Of a DNA stretch of 64,000 nt, positions 45,618 through 54,019 are shown one piece after another (position 1 is the first letter of the stretch; each line of letters opens with the position of its first letter). The notes beneath the pieces are model-generated. The model saw nothing but the letters and a program-made list of their open reading frames with translations. It was not told where the DNA came from and made no database searches. Source of the stretch: Fervidobacterium_A thailandense. GTDB taxonomy: Bacteria > Thermotogota > Thermotogae > Thermotogales > Fervidobacteriaceae. Made by a program: the position numbers and the translations under genes. The stretch lies in assembly GCF_041505935.1 (NCBI RefSeq), contig NZ_CP140110.1; one strand, given 5' to 3'.

Positions 45618-46473
45618 AACGTTCCACCATCCTCCGGGCAAGTTCTTCGTCTCTTCTCATCTGGTCGATCAGTTCACCGACGTTAGAAAATTTGATTTCC
45701 GGTCGAAGGTACTCCAAAAGTTCCACCCTTACCTCTTCTCCGTAAAGGTCGCCGGAGAAATCGAGTATGTAAACTTCGTATTTTATCTTCCTGCTCCTCT
45801 CAAATGTCGGTCTATAACCAACATTGAGCAGTCCGAAATATTCTTTCGGCGTGTAGACCTTTACAAAGTAGACACCCGTGGCTGGATCGAGAAGGTAGTG
45901 ATCAGGCCGTTTGATGTTTGCAGTTGGAAAACCCAGCTTTTGCCCGATCTGTCGGTCCTTGTACACTACCCCGTGGATGGAGTAATGACGTCCAAGGAAA
46001 TCCTTGGCTTCTTTAACCCTTCCCTCTTTGAGCAACCGCCTTATGTACGTACTACTGACACGAACACCCTTGACAAGCACTGGTTCAATAACTTCACATG
46101 TGATTCCTGCATCGTGACACATCTTGCAAAGTAGTTGAGTATCTCCACTCGCATCTTTTCCAAAGTGAAAATCATGCCCAACAACTAACGCGTCCAGATT
46201 TTTCTTCAATCTATCGAAAAATTCTTCCGGAGTGAGGTCCATAATGTTTGGTAGTTCAAGAATCTTCGGTTCGCCGTAAATTGAGAGTAGTTCGAGTCTA
46301 TCCTCAATGGACGTGATCAGGCCTTCGAATTGCCCTCTGTAGTATTCCATGGGATATAGAATTGTGTAAATTGTCGCCTCGACACCGAACTTTTCGGATA
46401 GTTCTCTAAGCCTTGAAAGTATTTTGACGTGTCCTCTATGAACTCCGTCGAAGACTCCGATGGTAATTACCAT
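45607..46473 (-). CDS. ribF: Bifunctional riboflavin kinase / FAD synthetase
   Basis: 288 residues. N-terminal nucleotidyltransferase domain: TIGVFDGVHRGHVKILSRL (HxGH type) and VGHDFHFGKDASGD; VSSTYIRRLLKEGRVKEAKDFLGR; C-terminal kinase domain with LGFPTANIKRPDHYLLDPATGVYFV and the LNVGYRPTF motif. Makes FMN and FAD, cofactors of the Rnf subunits encoded upstream on the same strand. Overlaps nth. Confidence 0.96.
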   Translation of the reverse strand: MVITIGVFDGVHRGHVKILSRLRELSEKFGVEATIYTILYPMEYYRGQFEGLITSIEDRLELLSIYGEPKILELPNIMDLTPEEFFDRLKKNLDALVVGHDFHFGKDASGDTQLLCKMCHDAGITCEVIEPVLVKGVRVSSTYIRRLLKEGRVKEAKDFLGRHYSIHGVVYKDRQIGQKLGFPTANIKRPDHYLLDPATGVYFVKVYTPKEYFGLLNVGYRPTFERSRKIKYEVYILDFSGDLYGEEVRVELLEYLRPEIKFSNVGELIDQMRRDEELARRMVERYGL

Positions 46474-46507
46474 AATTCGTTAATCTCTCCCTTTATATTC
46501 GCTTTTC

Positions 46508-47791
46508 TCAAAAACGCCTTGTTATCATCCTATATCCCATTTCAACAAATCTCATATCCCTCTGACATGAGCCAAGCTCCAGTTTGGAAAAGTATATAAA
46601 GACCGCAACACGCATCAATAAAGCAAAGAGGAACATGACGTTATAAGGCGAAAGCCTACCAAAATCCATCGTTCTGATAAAGCTCAGCACTAATCCACCA
46701 AGATACGAGGCAAAGAGTGAGGAAACGCCTGCGACAAATGCATGCATGGAGAAATAAATTTCCGATGGTTCTTCCGAAATTTTTAAAAGGAGCGTGAAGT
46801 AATTAAGATTTATCGCACTCCAAGCTGTTGACGCAAAAATCGTGGCTAACACGATCAGGAATTTGTAGTTCGAGGTGTTCATAAAAGAATACATCGAGAC
46901 ACTCGCAAATGTGAGAGCAATTCCAAACTTTATCATGTTCTTTTCACCAAAGTAATTCGAGACCCTACCGAAGAATGAATAAGCGAGCATGGTGACAACG
47001 GCACTCAGTAAGTTTAAGAAGCCCAGGTACGAATACGGTACCTTTAAATACGAAACTTCAAAATAGCTAAAAAATGGCCCCGCAAATTGTATCGCAACGT
47101 TCCAAAATACGACGAATCCTATGAATTTTCTGAATTTGGCAATTTTCAGCGTGCTAAGTGGAGCCAGTAGGCTGAAGTGCGTTTCTTTCGCTTCTGGAAT
47201 GCGATGGAGTTTAAGTAGATATGCGGTGAGCACAAAAATCACGGACGAAAAAAGATAGGAAACCAAAAGCCCATTTTTTCTGTCCATTACTTGAAGTACT
47301 GAGGAATAAAAAAGCCATCCCACAAGACCAGCAAACGTAGCCACCGAATTCCTAAAGGCGAAGTAAGTGTTCCTTCTTTCCTCCGGTACGAGGCTCTTCA
47401 TTGCCGAGGTCCACAAATTACCAACGATGTTGTTAAGGACGTTGAATACCACAAATGGGATGGCTACGATGATACCATTCTCATAATTTATCATAAGTGC
47501 GACCGGTACGATTATGAACGATGCTCGAGCCACAAGAGCAAGCCAGAAAATTGCCTTTGACTTCGACGGAATGAGACGATAGACCAAGGGCGTGAAAAAC
47601 TGAACAATTTGAGACGTTGCCGGTAGGACTGCAACTACTGAAACTATCACGGGAGAGAAATTAAAATGCAACGCGAGGGTCGAGTAGACAAACCCTTGCG
47701 TTGCATTAAATGCGATTGTGTAGAGCGCTCCCTCTATTACGGAAAGTTTCAGGGTCCTTTCATCGACAACTTTGTAATTTAATTTTTCCAT
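46508..47791 (-). CDS. Major facilitator superfamily transporter
   Basis: 427 residues and about twelve membrane segments. The layout matches the transporter at 4666-6009: an N-terminal lead with one acidic segment, a first segment that ends before ALHFNFSPVIVS, and in the fifth position AMKSLVPEERRNTYFAFRNSV, the same loop as VSPERRGKYLGLRNLF. Lineage-specific paralogs are therefore likely. Substrate unknown. Twenty-nine bases downstream of the permease gene in the same direction. Confidence 0.83.
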   Translation of the reverse strand: MEKLNYKVVDERTLKLSVIEGALYTIAFNATQGFVYSTLALHFNFSPVIVSVVAVLPATSQIVQFFTPLVYRLIPSKSKAIFWLALVARASFIIVPVALMINYENGIIVAIPFVVFNVLNNIVGNLWTSAMKSLVPEERRNTYFAFRNSVATFAGLVGWLFYSSVLQVMDRKNGLLVSYLFSSVIFVLTAYLLKLHRIPEAKETHFSLLAPLSTLKIAKFRKFIGFVVFWNVAIQFAGPFFSYFEVSYLKVPYSYLGFLNLLSAVVTMLAYSFFGRVSNYFGEKNMIKFGIALTFASVSMYSFMNTSNYKFLIVLATIFASTAWSAINLNYFTLLLKISEEPSEIYFSMHAFVAGVSSLFASYLGGLVLSFIRTMDFGRLSPYNVMFLFALLMRVAVFIYFSKLELGSCQRDMRFVEMGYRMITRRF

Positions 47792-47819
47792 AAACCTTTT
47801 GGGCTCCCAGTATCGATCA

Positions 47820-49988
47820 TTACTTCAAACCAGTTCTCGCGATACCACGTACGAAGTACTTTTGTGTGAAGAGGAATATTATCACAACTGGAAGTATGCT
47901 GAACGTTGCCGCAGCCATCAGCATGTTGTAGAGTGTTCCCACCTCGGAACTGAAGGTCTGCAGCCCGACGGTCAAAGTACGGTACTTTGGACTGTTGGTG
48001 ACTATCAGTACCCACAGGAACGCGTTCCAACTTCCCACAAATTTTAACAGCGCCGAGGTAACGACAACAGGTTTACTCAGTGGAACGGCTATTTGCCACA
48101 GGAACCTCCAGTGTGAGCAACCATCGATCTTGGCCGCATCGAAGAGTTCGAGCGGCAAGCTTAAGAAGTGCTGTCGCATGAGAAAGATAGAAAAGACACT
48201 CACTATCCAAGGTATTATCAGCGCGTAGTAGGTGTCTATCCAACCGAATTTCGTGACAGTGATGAAATTCGGAACAAGCAAAACCTCTCCGGGCACCATC
48301 ATCGTTGCAAGGAAGATGCTGAAGAGTATGCCCCTACCTGGAAACTGCATCCAGCTGAACGCGTACGCCGCCATCGCCGAAACAATGATCTCAAGTATCG
48401 TGGTCACAACCGCTATGAAGACGGTGTTCGCATAGTACCGACCGAACGGCGCCGCTTTCCAGGCAAGTGCGTAATTTTGGAAGACGTTTTTAACAACATC
48501 CGACGCGGAGAATTTTAATTCAACTTTGCGAATGCCATCGTCAATGAAGTAAATTGGACTTACACCTTCCATGACTACCTCGATACTTTTACCTTCTTTG
48601 ACAAGCACAGATTTGACGAACTCCGGAGCCTCGATAAGTTTCCATGCGTACCTCGTGTTTTCAAATATCGTTCTGAAATCCTGAAGTTCGAGCGCGTTCA
48701 ACGCTACGTCCCTGAAAAGCTCGTCAGCATTTTTGAACTCTTCCCTGTAAGCCTGTAGTTTTGATCTGACCGAAACAAACGTAAGGTTGAACCCTACCGC
48801 ATTTTCAACAGCCGATTCGAATCGGGCAAAAGAACCGTCTTTATCCGCAAGGTAGATTTCTGGATCAACATCGTGCTCGTAAGCAAGGTTCACAAGCGAA
48901 CCCACGAGTGACTTCAGGTTTGCAAGCTCTATACCGGTAATACCGTACTTTTTCTCAAGGTCTTTATCCAAGAATTTGGAAAACTCCTCCGGTATATTAT
49001 CCAATGGGAGCTTTTCCACTAGTTCTTTTATCAACGATGCGTCCTTGAAGTGCTGTGTCCTCTCGATTAAAATTCGCCTTTTATCTTCTTCGGTCAACGG
49101 TTGCGCTACAACGTCTTTTCCGGCAGTCCTATCCTGGACCTCTTTGAAGAACTTGTCAACTGCAAGGAAGAATTCGAGGTGTTTTAATTGATTCCCCAGG
49201 CCGTTCCGAATAGCCGAGTTGTAGTTGTCGATGACTTCGTGCGAACTATTCGTGGTGTACACCAAATCCAGCGAGTTGAGTATCTTCTGAATTTCAGTAA
49301 GCTCGTTTTGGGAGAGTATCAGTTCCTCTCCAGCTTTGTACCTCTGAACCAACGGCTTAACCTTCTCGAGTTCTTCAAGTTTCTTCTCAAGGAAGTTTGC
49401 GAAACGGTCCCGTTCCGATTCATCCTCTATCCTATCCACCGCAAAAGTCAACATTGTATCGATCATATCTGCCAGACTTTCGATAGAGTTGAGAATAGTC
49501 TCTATGTAAGTGTCGCGCTTGAAATAAGGAGAGGCTCCGAGAATGTAATGGAGATAAACGTTCTCAAAGAACACCTCCGGGGAGTCGGTTGGGAACTCCT
49601 TCGGAAACTCCAATTTCTCCAGAAATTGGGAAAATTTCTCCGTCGTTACCGCTGCGGTGTATGTTGCACCTTTGAAGGGGATTCTGAGTGTGCCTCTGTA
49701 GAACGGATCATCGTTGACGTTCAGCACCAAGCCCTCACTCTTCTTCGCGACGAAGGTCAGTGCTTCCCTCAAACTCAGACCTTTTGCGATAGTTGCGGAT
49801 CCGGTAGTTGGCACAACTTTCACTGTTCTACTCGTCGCGAACGAACGGGTTGTCCACCTCGGTGGCCACGTGTTAACCTCGCTTGGGAGCTTGAAAGACG
49901 TCACAACCATCCAAGCAAAAGGAGCGAGCATGACCACGGAACCAACTATCAGAAGGAAGTAAATAAGCATTCTTTTAAGTTCTTTCAT
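47820..49988 (-). CDS. MalG-type sugar ABC permease with giant extracytoplasmic insert
   Basis: 722 residues, about 2.5 times the usual ~280. TM1 (about 8-30) and SFKLPSEVNTWPPRW are normal MalG. Then about 450 residues (about 50-505) of charged, helical, coiled-coil-like sequence are inserted in the first extracytoplasmic loop. The remainder is standard: APFGRYYANTVFIAVVTT, then the EAA loop ELFDAAKIDGCSHWRFLWQIAVPLSKP and a normal end at ARTGLK. Large inserts in this loop are known from Thermotogales MalG relatives. Partner permease lies 23 bases upstream. No binding protein or ATPase adjoins. Confidence 0.88.
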   Translation of the reverse strand: MKELKRMLIYFLLIVGSVVMLAPFAWMVVTSFKLPSEVNTWPPRWTTRSFATSRTVKVVPTTGSATIAKGLSLREALTFVAKKSEGLVLNVNDDPFYRGTLRIPFKGATYTAAVTTEKFSQFLEKLEFPKEFPTDSPEVFFENVYLHYILGASPYFKRDTYIETILNSIESLADMIDTMLTFAVDRIEDESERDRFANFLEKKLEELEKVKPLVQRYKAGEELILSQNELTEIQKILNSLDLVYTTNSSHEVIDNYNSAIRNGLGNQLKHLEFFLAVDKFFKEVQDRTAGKDVVAQPLTEEDKRRILIERTQHFKDASLIKELVEKLPLDNIPEEFSKFLDKDLEKKYGITGIELANLKSLVGSLVNLAYEHDVDPEIYLADKDGSFARFESAVENAVGFNLTFVSVRSKLQAYREEFKNADELFRDVALNALELQDFRTIFENTRYAWKLIEAPEFVKSVLVKEGKSIEVVMEGVSPIYFIDDGIRKVELKFSASDVVKNVFQNYALAWKAAPFGRYYANTVFIAVVTTILEIIVSAMAAYAFSWMQFPGRGILFSIFLATMMVPGEVLLVPNFITVTKFGWIDTYYALIIPWIVSVFSIFLMRQHFLSLPLELFDAAKIDGCSHWRFLWQIAVPLSKPVVVTSALLKFVGSWNAFLWVLIVTNSPKYRTLTVGLQTFSSEVGTLYNMLMAAATFSILPVVIIFLFTQKYFVRGIARTGLK

Positions 49989-50011
49989 CGCACATTACCT
50001 CCCAAGGTCCG

Positions 50012-51322
50012 TCAGCTGACGTACTCCACGACCCTGTTACCAACCCTGTACTGTATGAAAGTAAACGCAAGTATTATTAGAAAGAGCAAATAAGCGGCCG
50101 CGCTCGCTATACCCATACGTTGCTGACGATAGAAAAGATCGAAGACGTAGTAAACCATTGTCATACCACTGTTCCCGTAAGGGCCCGGTAGTCCGTCGTA
50201 AAGTACAAAAACTTCCTGGAACACCTTAAACGCACCTATGACCGAGACGATTACGAGGAAGAACGTGGTGGGCGATAGTAGTGGCCACGTAATTTTCAAA
50301 AATTTTTGCCAGGAGTTGGCACCATCAACTTCCGCCGCTTCGTAGTAGAACGCATCGATGTTCTGCAAACCCGCAAGGAAGATGATGGCATTGTACCCAA
50401 CGTTTTTCCAAATCGAAACGATGCTAACGGTAGGTATGGTCCACTTGGCGTCTTTTAACCACCTTACCGGCTTGAGACCGAGGGAGGTGAGGAAATAGTT
50501 GAGCAACCCAACATCGTCGTTGTATATCCACTTCCATATCAATCCGACTGCCACCGACGAAGTAACAAAAGGTATGAAGAACGCTGTCCGAAAGACCGCC
50601 CTGAATTTTATGTCGTTGTTCAACAACAAAGCAATCAATAGAGCAAGTGTCAAACCAATTGGAACTGTCAAAACGACGTAGTAAGTGGTGTTAACAAGTG
50701 CCTTGAAAAAGAGATTCTTTTCAGCTGCATCCATGAAAAAGCTTATGATTCCAAACGTTTCACCGTTCAAGCCGGCTGAGAGTCGAAATTCGAAAATTAT
50801 GTAGCTCACAATCCAGATCAAAAAAGCAAACCAAGCGTGATCCTCAAAGAATTTTTTGTAAAATAATTTCTTTCTCAGAGCGATAAACAAGAAAAGCCCA
50901 ATAACAGCCGCAAATATAACGCTACCCACGAAGTTAAGACTATTTCTTACAAGGAAGTAAGCTACCATTACTGCCAACAATACATACAGGATAGCTGACG
51001 GCTTCTTCCTGGTACCAATTCGAAAGATTTCGGAGACGATAGTGACAATCAAAATGGCGAGTCCTATGTAGACCAAACTGTAAACCAAGCCAACGTGAAA
51101 GGGAAACTTCACCGGATAGTCGAATTTGAGGATCTCCTTGTAGTTACCGAGTCCGTAGAAATACGGACTCTTCATGTTCCTGAAGTCCCACTTGAAAAAG
51201 CTCAAAACGAAGGAGAAACCTATCGGCCAGAACGTGAATATTGATAAGACCACAAGCGCGGGTGCAAGGAAGAGATACGCAAGTATCGCTTCGCGCACTT
51301 TACTCATTTTGATGCCCGCCAT
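50012..51322 (-). CDS. MalF/UgpA-type sugar ABC permease with extra membrane segments
   Basis: About 436 residues versus the usual 290-300. N-terminal AYLFLAPALVVLSIFTFWPIG and the C-terminal half (YYVVLTVPIGLTLALLIALLLN, EAA loop YYEAAEVDGANSWQKFLKITWPLLSP) are normal MalF type. Between them sit three or four additional hydrophobic segments (about 95-215: SAILYVLLAVMVAYFLV, VGSVIFAAVIGLFLFIAL, AWFAFLIWIVSYIIFEF). ATG 51322 is chosen for GGGGAG ten bases upstream; a GTG at 51376 overlapping the hslU stop has no ribosome site. Confidence 0.9.
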   Translation of the reverse strand: MAGIKMSKVREAILAYLFLAPALVVLSIFTFWPIGFSFVLSFFKWDFRNMKSPYFYGLGNYKEILKFDYPVKFPFHVGLVYSLVYIGLAILIVTIVSEIFRIGTRKKPSAILYVLLAVMVAYFLVRNSLNFVGSVIFAAVIGLFLFIALRKKLFYKKFFEDHAWFAFLIWIVSYIIFEFRLSAGLNGETFGIISFFMDAAEKNLFFKALVNTTYYVVLTVPIGLTLALLIALLLNNDIKFRAVFRTAFFIPFVTSSVAVGLIWKWIYNDDVGLLNYFLTSLGLKPVRWLKDAKWTIPTVSIVSIWKNVGYNAIIFLAGLQNIDAFYYEAAEVDGANSWQKFLKITWPLLSPTTFFLVIVSVIGAFKVFQEVFVLYDGLPGPYGNSGMTMVYYVFDLFYRQQRMGIASAAAYLLFLIILAFTFIQYRVGNRVVEYVS

Positions 51323-51372
51323 ATATTCAGCACTCCCCTTCACGGTTTCAGTGAACAATAACGGAATTGAAA

Positions 51373-52767
51373 TCACAAGATGTAAGCTGCAAGGTTCTCA
51401 TCTTTGATCAAGTCACCGAGCTTGCGTCTGACAAATTCCCTATCTACGACCACTTTTTTCTCCTCGAGCTCGGGAGCCTGGAACATCACATCCTCCAGGA
51501 GCTTCTCGAGTACGGTGTAGAGGCGCCTTGCACCAATGTTTTCGAGTTTTTCGTTCAGTCGCGTCGCTATTTCGGCTATTTCGTCAATTGCATCGTCTGT
51601 GAATTCGAGCTCGATGCCTTCGGTGTAAAGTAGCGCCTTGTACTGTTTTGTGAGCGCGTTCTCCGGTTCGGTCAGTATCCTGACAAAGTCCTGTTTTTTC
51701 AAAGGCTCCAGTTCCACGCGAATGGGGAAGCGACCCTGCAATTCCGGTATGAGATCCGTGGGTTTCGTCATGTGGAATGCTCCAGCGCCGATGAAGAGTA
51801 TGTAGTCTGTTCGCACGGGACCGTACTTTGTTGTGACCGTCGTACCCTCGACGATGGGAAGAAGATCCCTCTGGACTCCTTGCCTTGAAACATCCGGACC
51901 GTGACTCGAACCACCACCCGCTATCTTATCCAACTCGTCAATGAAGATGATACCCCGTTCCTGTGCAAGCTTCAGAGCCTGCTGGATCACTTCGTCCATG
52001 TCGATGAGCTTTTCGGACTCGATGGGGGTCAGGATGCGTCTTGCCTCGGAAATTTTCATCCTCCGACGTTTTCGTTGTTTTGGTAGGATGTTTCCAAGGA
52101 TCTGGGAGAAGTCAATTCCCATGTCCTCCATATCGGGAATACCGACAAATCCAATTCCGGGTTGTTGAACCTCCACATCGAGCTCAATCTCCAAATCTTC
52201 AAGCTCGCCGTTTCTGAGTTTCTCCCTCAGCTCAGCGCGTCTCCTTCGAACGTCTTGATCTTCCACCGACTCTGACTGAACCTGGAGACCGAAGATGTTC
52301 GCAAATGGAAGTCCTTGCTTACGACTGGGAACGAGCGCTTCCAGAATCCTTTCTTCAACCAGTTCCTTCACCCTCGGCTCGACTTCCTTTATCTTCTCCT
52401 GTTTCACCATGTTGACTGCAATTTCAACTAGATCTCGGATCATCGAATCCACATTTTTCCCAACGTAACCTACTTCGGTGAATTTCGTGGCCTCCACTTT
52501 CAGAAACGGAGAACCGGAGAGTTGCGCAAGCCTCCTTGCAATCTCCGTCTTTCCCACGCCAGTTGGCCCTATGAGCAAAATATTCTTCGGTATTACCTCT
52601 TTTCGCCATTCTTCCGGTAGTCGCTGTCTCCGGATTCTGTTCCTTATCGCAATTGCAACGGCCTTTTTTGCTTCGTACTGTCCGATAATGTACTTGTTAA
52701 GTTCTTCGACTATTTGGCGTGGAGTTAGCTCATCAAAGTTTTTCCGGACATCTCTAATTTCCTCCAA
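51373..52767 (-). CDS. hslU: ATP-dependent protease ATPase subunit HslU
   Basis: 464 residues. AAA+ unfoldase that feeds HslV. DELTPRQIVEELNKYIIGQ, Walker A GPTGVGKTE (67-75), pore loop KFTEVGYVGKNVDSMIRDL, the I-domain (about 110-240), Walker B IIFIDELDKIAGG. The C-terminal end LIKDENLAAYIL keeps the tail that inserts into HslV and activates it. No hslV lies beside it, unlike many genomes; it follows an M16 peptidase gene. Confidence 0.96.
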   Translation of the reverse strand: MEEIRDVRKNFDELTPRQIVEELNKYIIGQYEAKKAVAIAIRNRIRRQRLPEEWRKEVIPKNILLIGPTGVGKTEIARRLAQLSGSPFLKVEATKFTEVGYVGKNVDSMIRDLVEIAVNMVKQEKIKEVEPRVKELVEERILEALVPSRKQGLPFANIFGLQVQSESVEDQDVRRRRAELREKLRNGELEDLEIELDVEVQQPGIGFVGIPDMEDMGIDFSQILGNILPKQRKRRRMKISEARRILTPIESEKLIDMDEVIQQALKLAQERGIIFIDELDKIAGGGSSHGPDVSRQGVQRDLLPIVEGTTVTTKYGPVRTDYILFIGAGAFHMTKPTDLIPELQGRFPIRVELEPLKKQDFVRILTEPENALTKQYKALLYTEGIELEFTDDAIDEIAEIATRLNEKLENIGARRLYTVLEKLLEDVMFQAPELEEKKVVVDREFVRRKLGDLIKDENLAAYIL

Positions 52768-52795
52768 AATCCGTCACCTCCACGTATCACCGTGA

Positions 52796-54019
52796 TTAAA
52801 CCACAAGGTCTTCAAGTGTCACATTAAGTTGCGCACCGGGTGTAACATAGGCCAAAGACCACTGACCAGCGATTAATTTTTCGAAAACTCTCATCACATC
52901 GCTTTCGGTAACTTGCTTTATGTTGTTGACGAACTCCTCTATCGTCCTAACTTCTACGTCGTTGGCAACGTACTGTATGTACAGAGAAGTGAGTGCCGAG
53001 GTACTTTCCGTGGCAAGTTCCAGCATTCCCAAAAGTCTCTTTTTTCCGTAATTGAAAAGTTTCTTGGTCAACTGGAAATTTCTGAAGATGTGGAAAATCT
53101 CTTTTATAACCTTCTCGGCATTTTTTTCAGAAGCCGCGGCGTAGATGGTGAAGACTCCCCATTCGCGAGATTGAACGTTCTGAGTGGCAATGTCGTAAAC
53201 CAATCCCTTCCTCTCGCGAACTTTCTCAAAGAGAAGAGAGCTCATACCACTACCGAGTATCGTATTCAGAACAAGTGCTGGATAGAGGGATTCTTCATCC
53301 GCTAAACCGGTACTTTCGTGGGAAAGGAGAATGTGAAATTGCTGAGTCTCCTCGAACTTATCAAAAACGATCCCCTTCTTTAGCCTTGAGACGTGCTTTG
53401 CTGTCTTAATACCGTCGTGTAGCTCAACGGATTTGAGGAGTTTAAGGTCTCCCTTAGAGACGTTACCTGCGACGAATATTTTCACGTTGTAAGGTGAGTA
53501 CATTTCGTAGTGGAATTCTTTCAAATCCTTGAGTGTTATGTTTTTGATCGTCTCCTCTTTACCGATGATCGATTTTGAGTGGGGACCTTCTATCAGCGTC
53601 TCGAAGAACTTGTTGTACAAACGCTGCTCGGGAACTTCCTGCTCGGAATAGTACTCCTCCAGAATTATTTTTCTCTCGAGTTCCAGGTTCTTCTCAGTAA
53701 AGTCTGGCTCGAAGACCAGTTCCTTAAGAATGTTGAATGCTGTTCTGAAAAACGTTGATGGAACTTTTGCATAATAAACGGTATTCTCCTTATCGGTCCA
53801 CGCGTTAAGAATTCCACCGATCTGCTCGATGGGGAGCTTTATTTGCTTCATCGAACGCCTCTTGGTTTTCCTAAAAGCGATGTGCTCGATGAAATGGGAT
53901 ATACCGAGCAAATGGTCCGGTTCATAGACCGGACCACTACCGACAATGAACGCGATTGTTACCGAACGAATTCCAGGAATCTCATAATAGTAGACGTTTT
54001 CCGAGACTTTAACTATCAT
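52796..54019 (-). CDS. M16-family zinc metallopeptidase
   Basis: 407 residues. Inverted zinc motif HFIEH in LLGISHFIEHIAFRKTKRRS with the downstream glutamate in ELERKIILEEYYSEQE. The N-terminal domain is followed by a second, inactive-type domain (LSHESTGLADEESLYPALV and VYDIATQNVQ). Similar to the PqqL/YmxG group that often follows pnp. The start is one base from the pnp stop, so they are co-translated. Confidence 0.94.
   Translation of the reverse strand: MIVKVSENVYYYEIPGIRSVTIAFIVGSGPVYEPDHLLGISHFIEHIAFRKTKRRSMKQIKLPIEQIGGILNAWTDKENTVYYAKVPSTFFRTAFNILKELVFEPDFTEKNLELERKIILEEYYSEQEVPEQRLYNKFFETLIEGPHSKSIIGKEETIKNITLKDLKEFHYEMYSPYNVKIFVAGNVSKGDLKLLKSVELHDGIKTAKHVSRLKKGIVFDKFEETQQFHILLSHESTGLADEESLYPALVLNTILGSGMSSLLFEKVRERKGLVYDIATQNVQSREWGVFTIYAAASEKNAEKVIKEIFHIFRNFQLTKKLFNYGKKRLLGMLELATESTSALTSLYIQYVANDVEVRTIEEFVNNIKQVTESDVMRVFEKLIAGQWSLAYVTPGAQLNVTLEDLVV

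Noticed and set aside
49188..50093. 301-codon plus-strand open frame
   Set aside because: Antisense to the MalG-type permease insert; no ribosome site and low-complexity composition.
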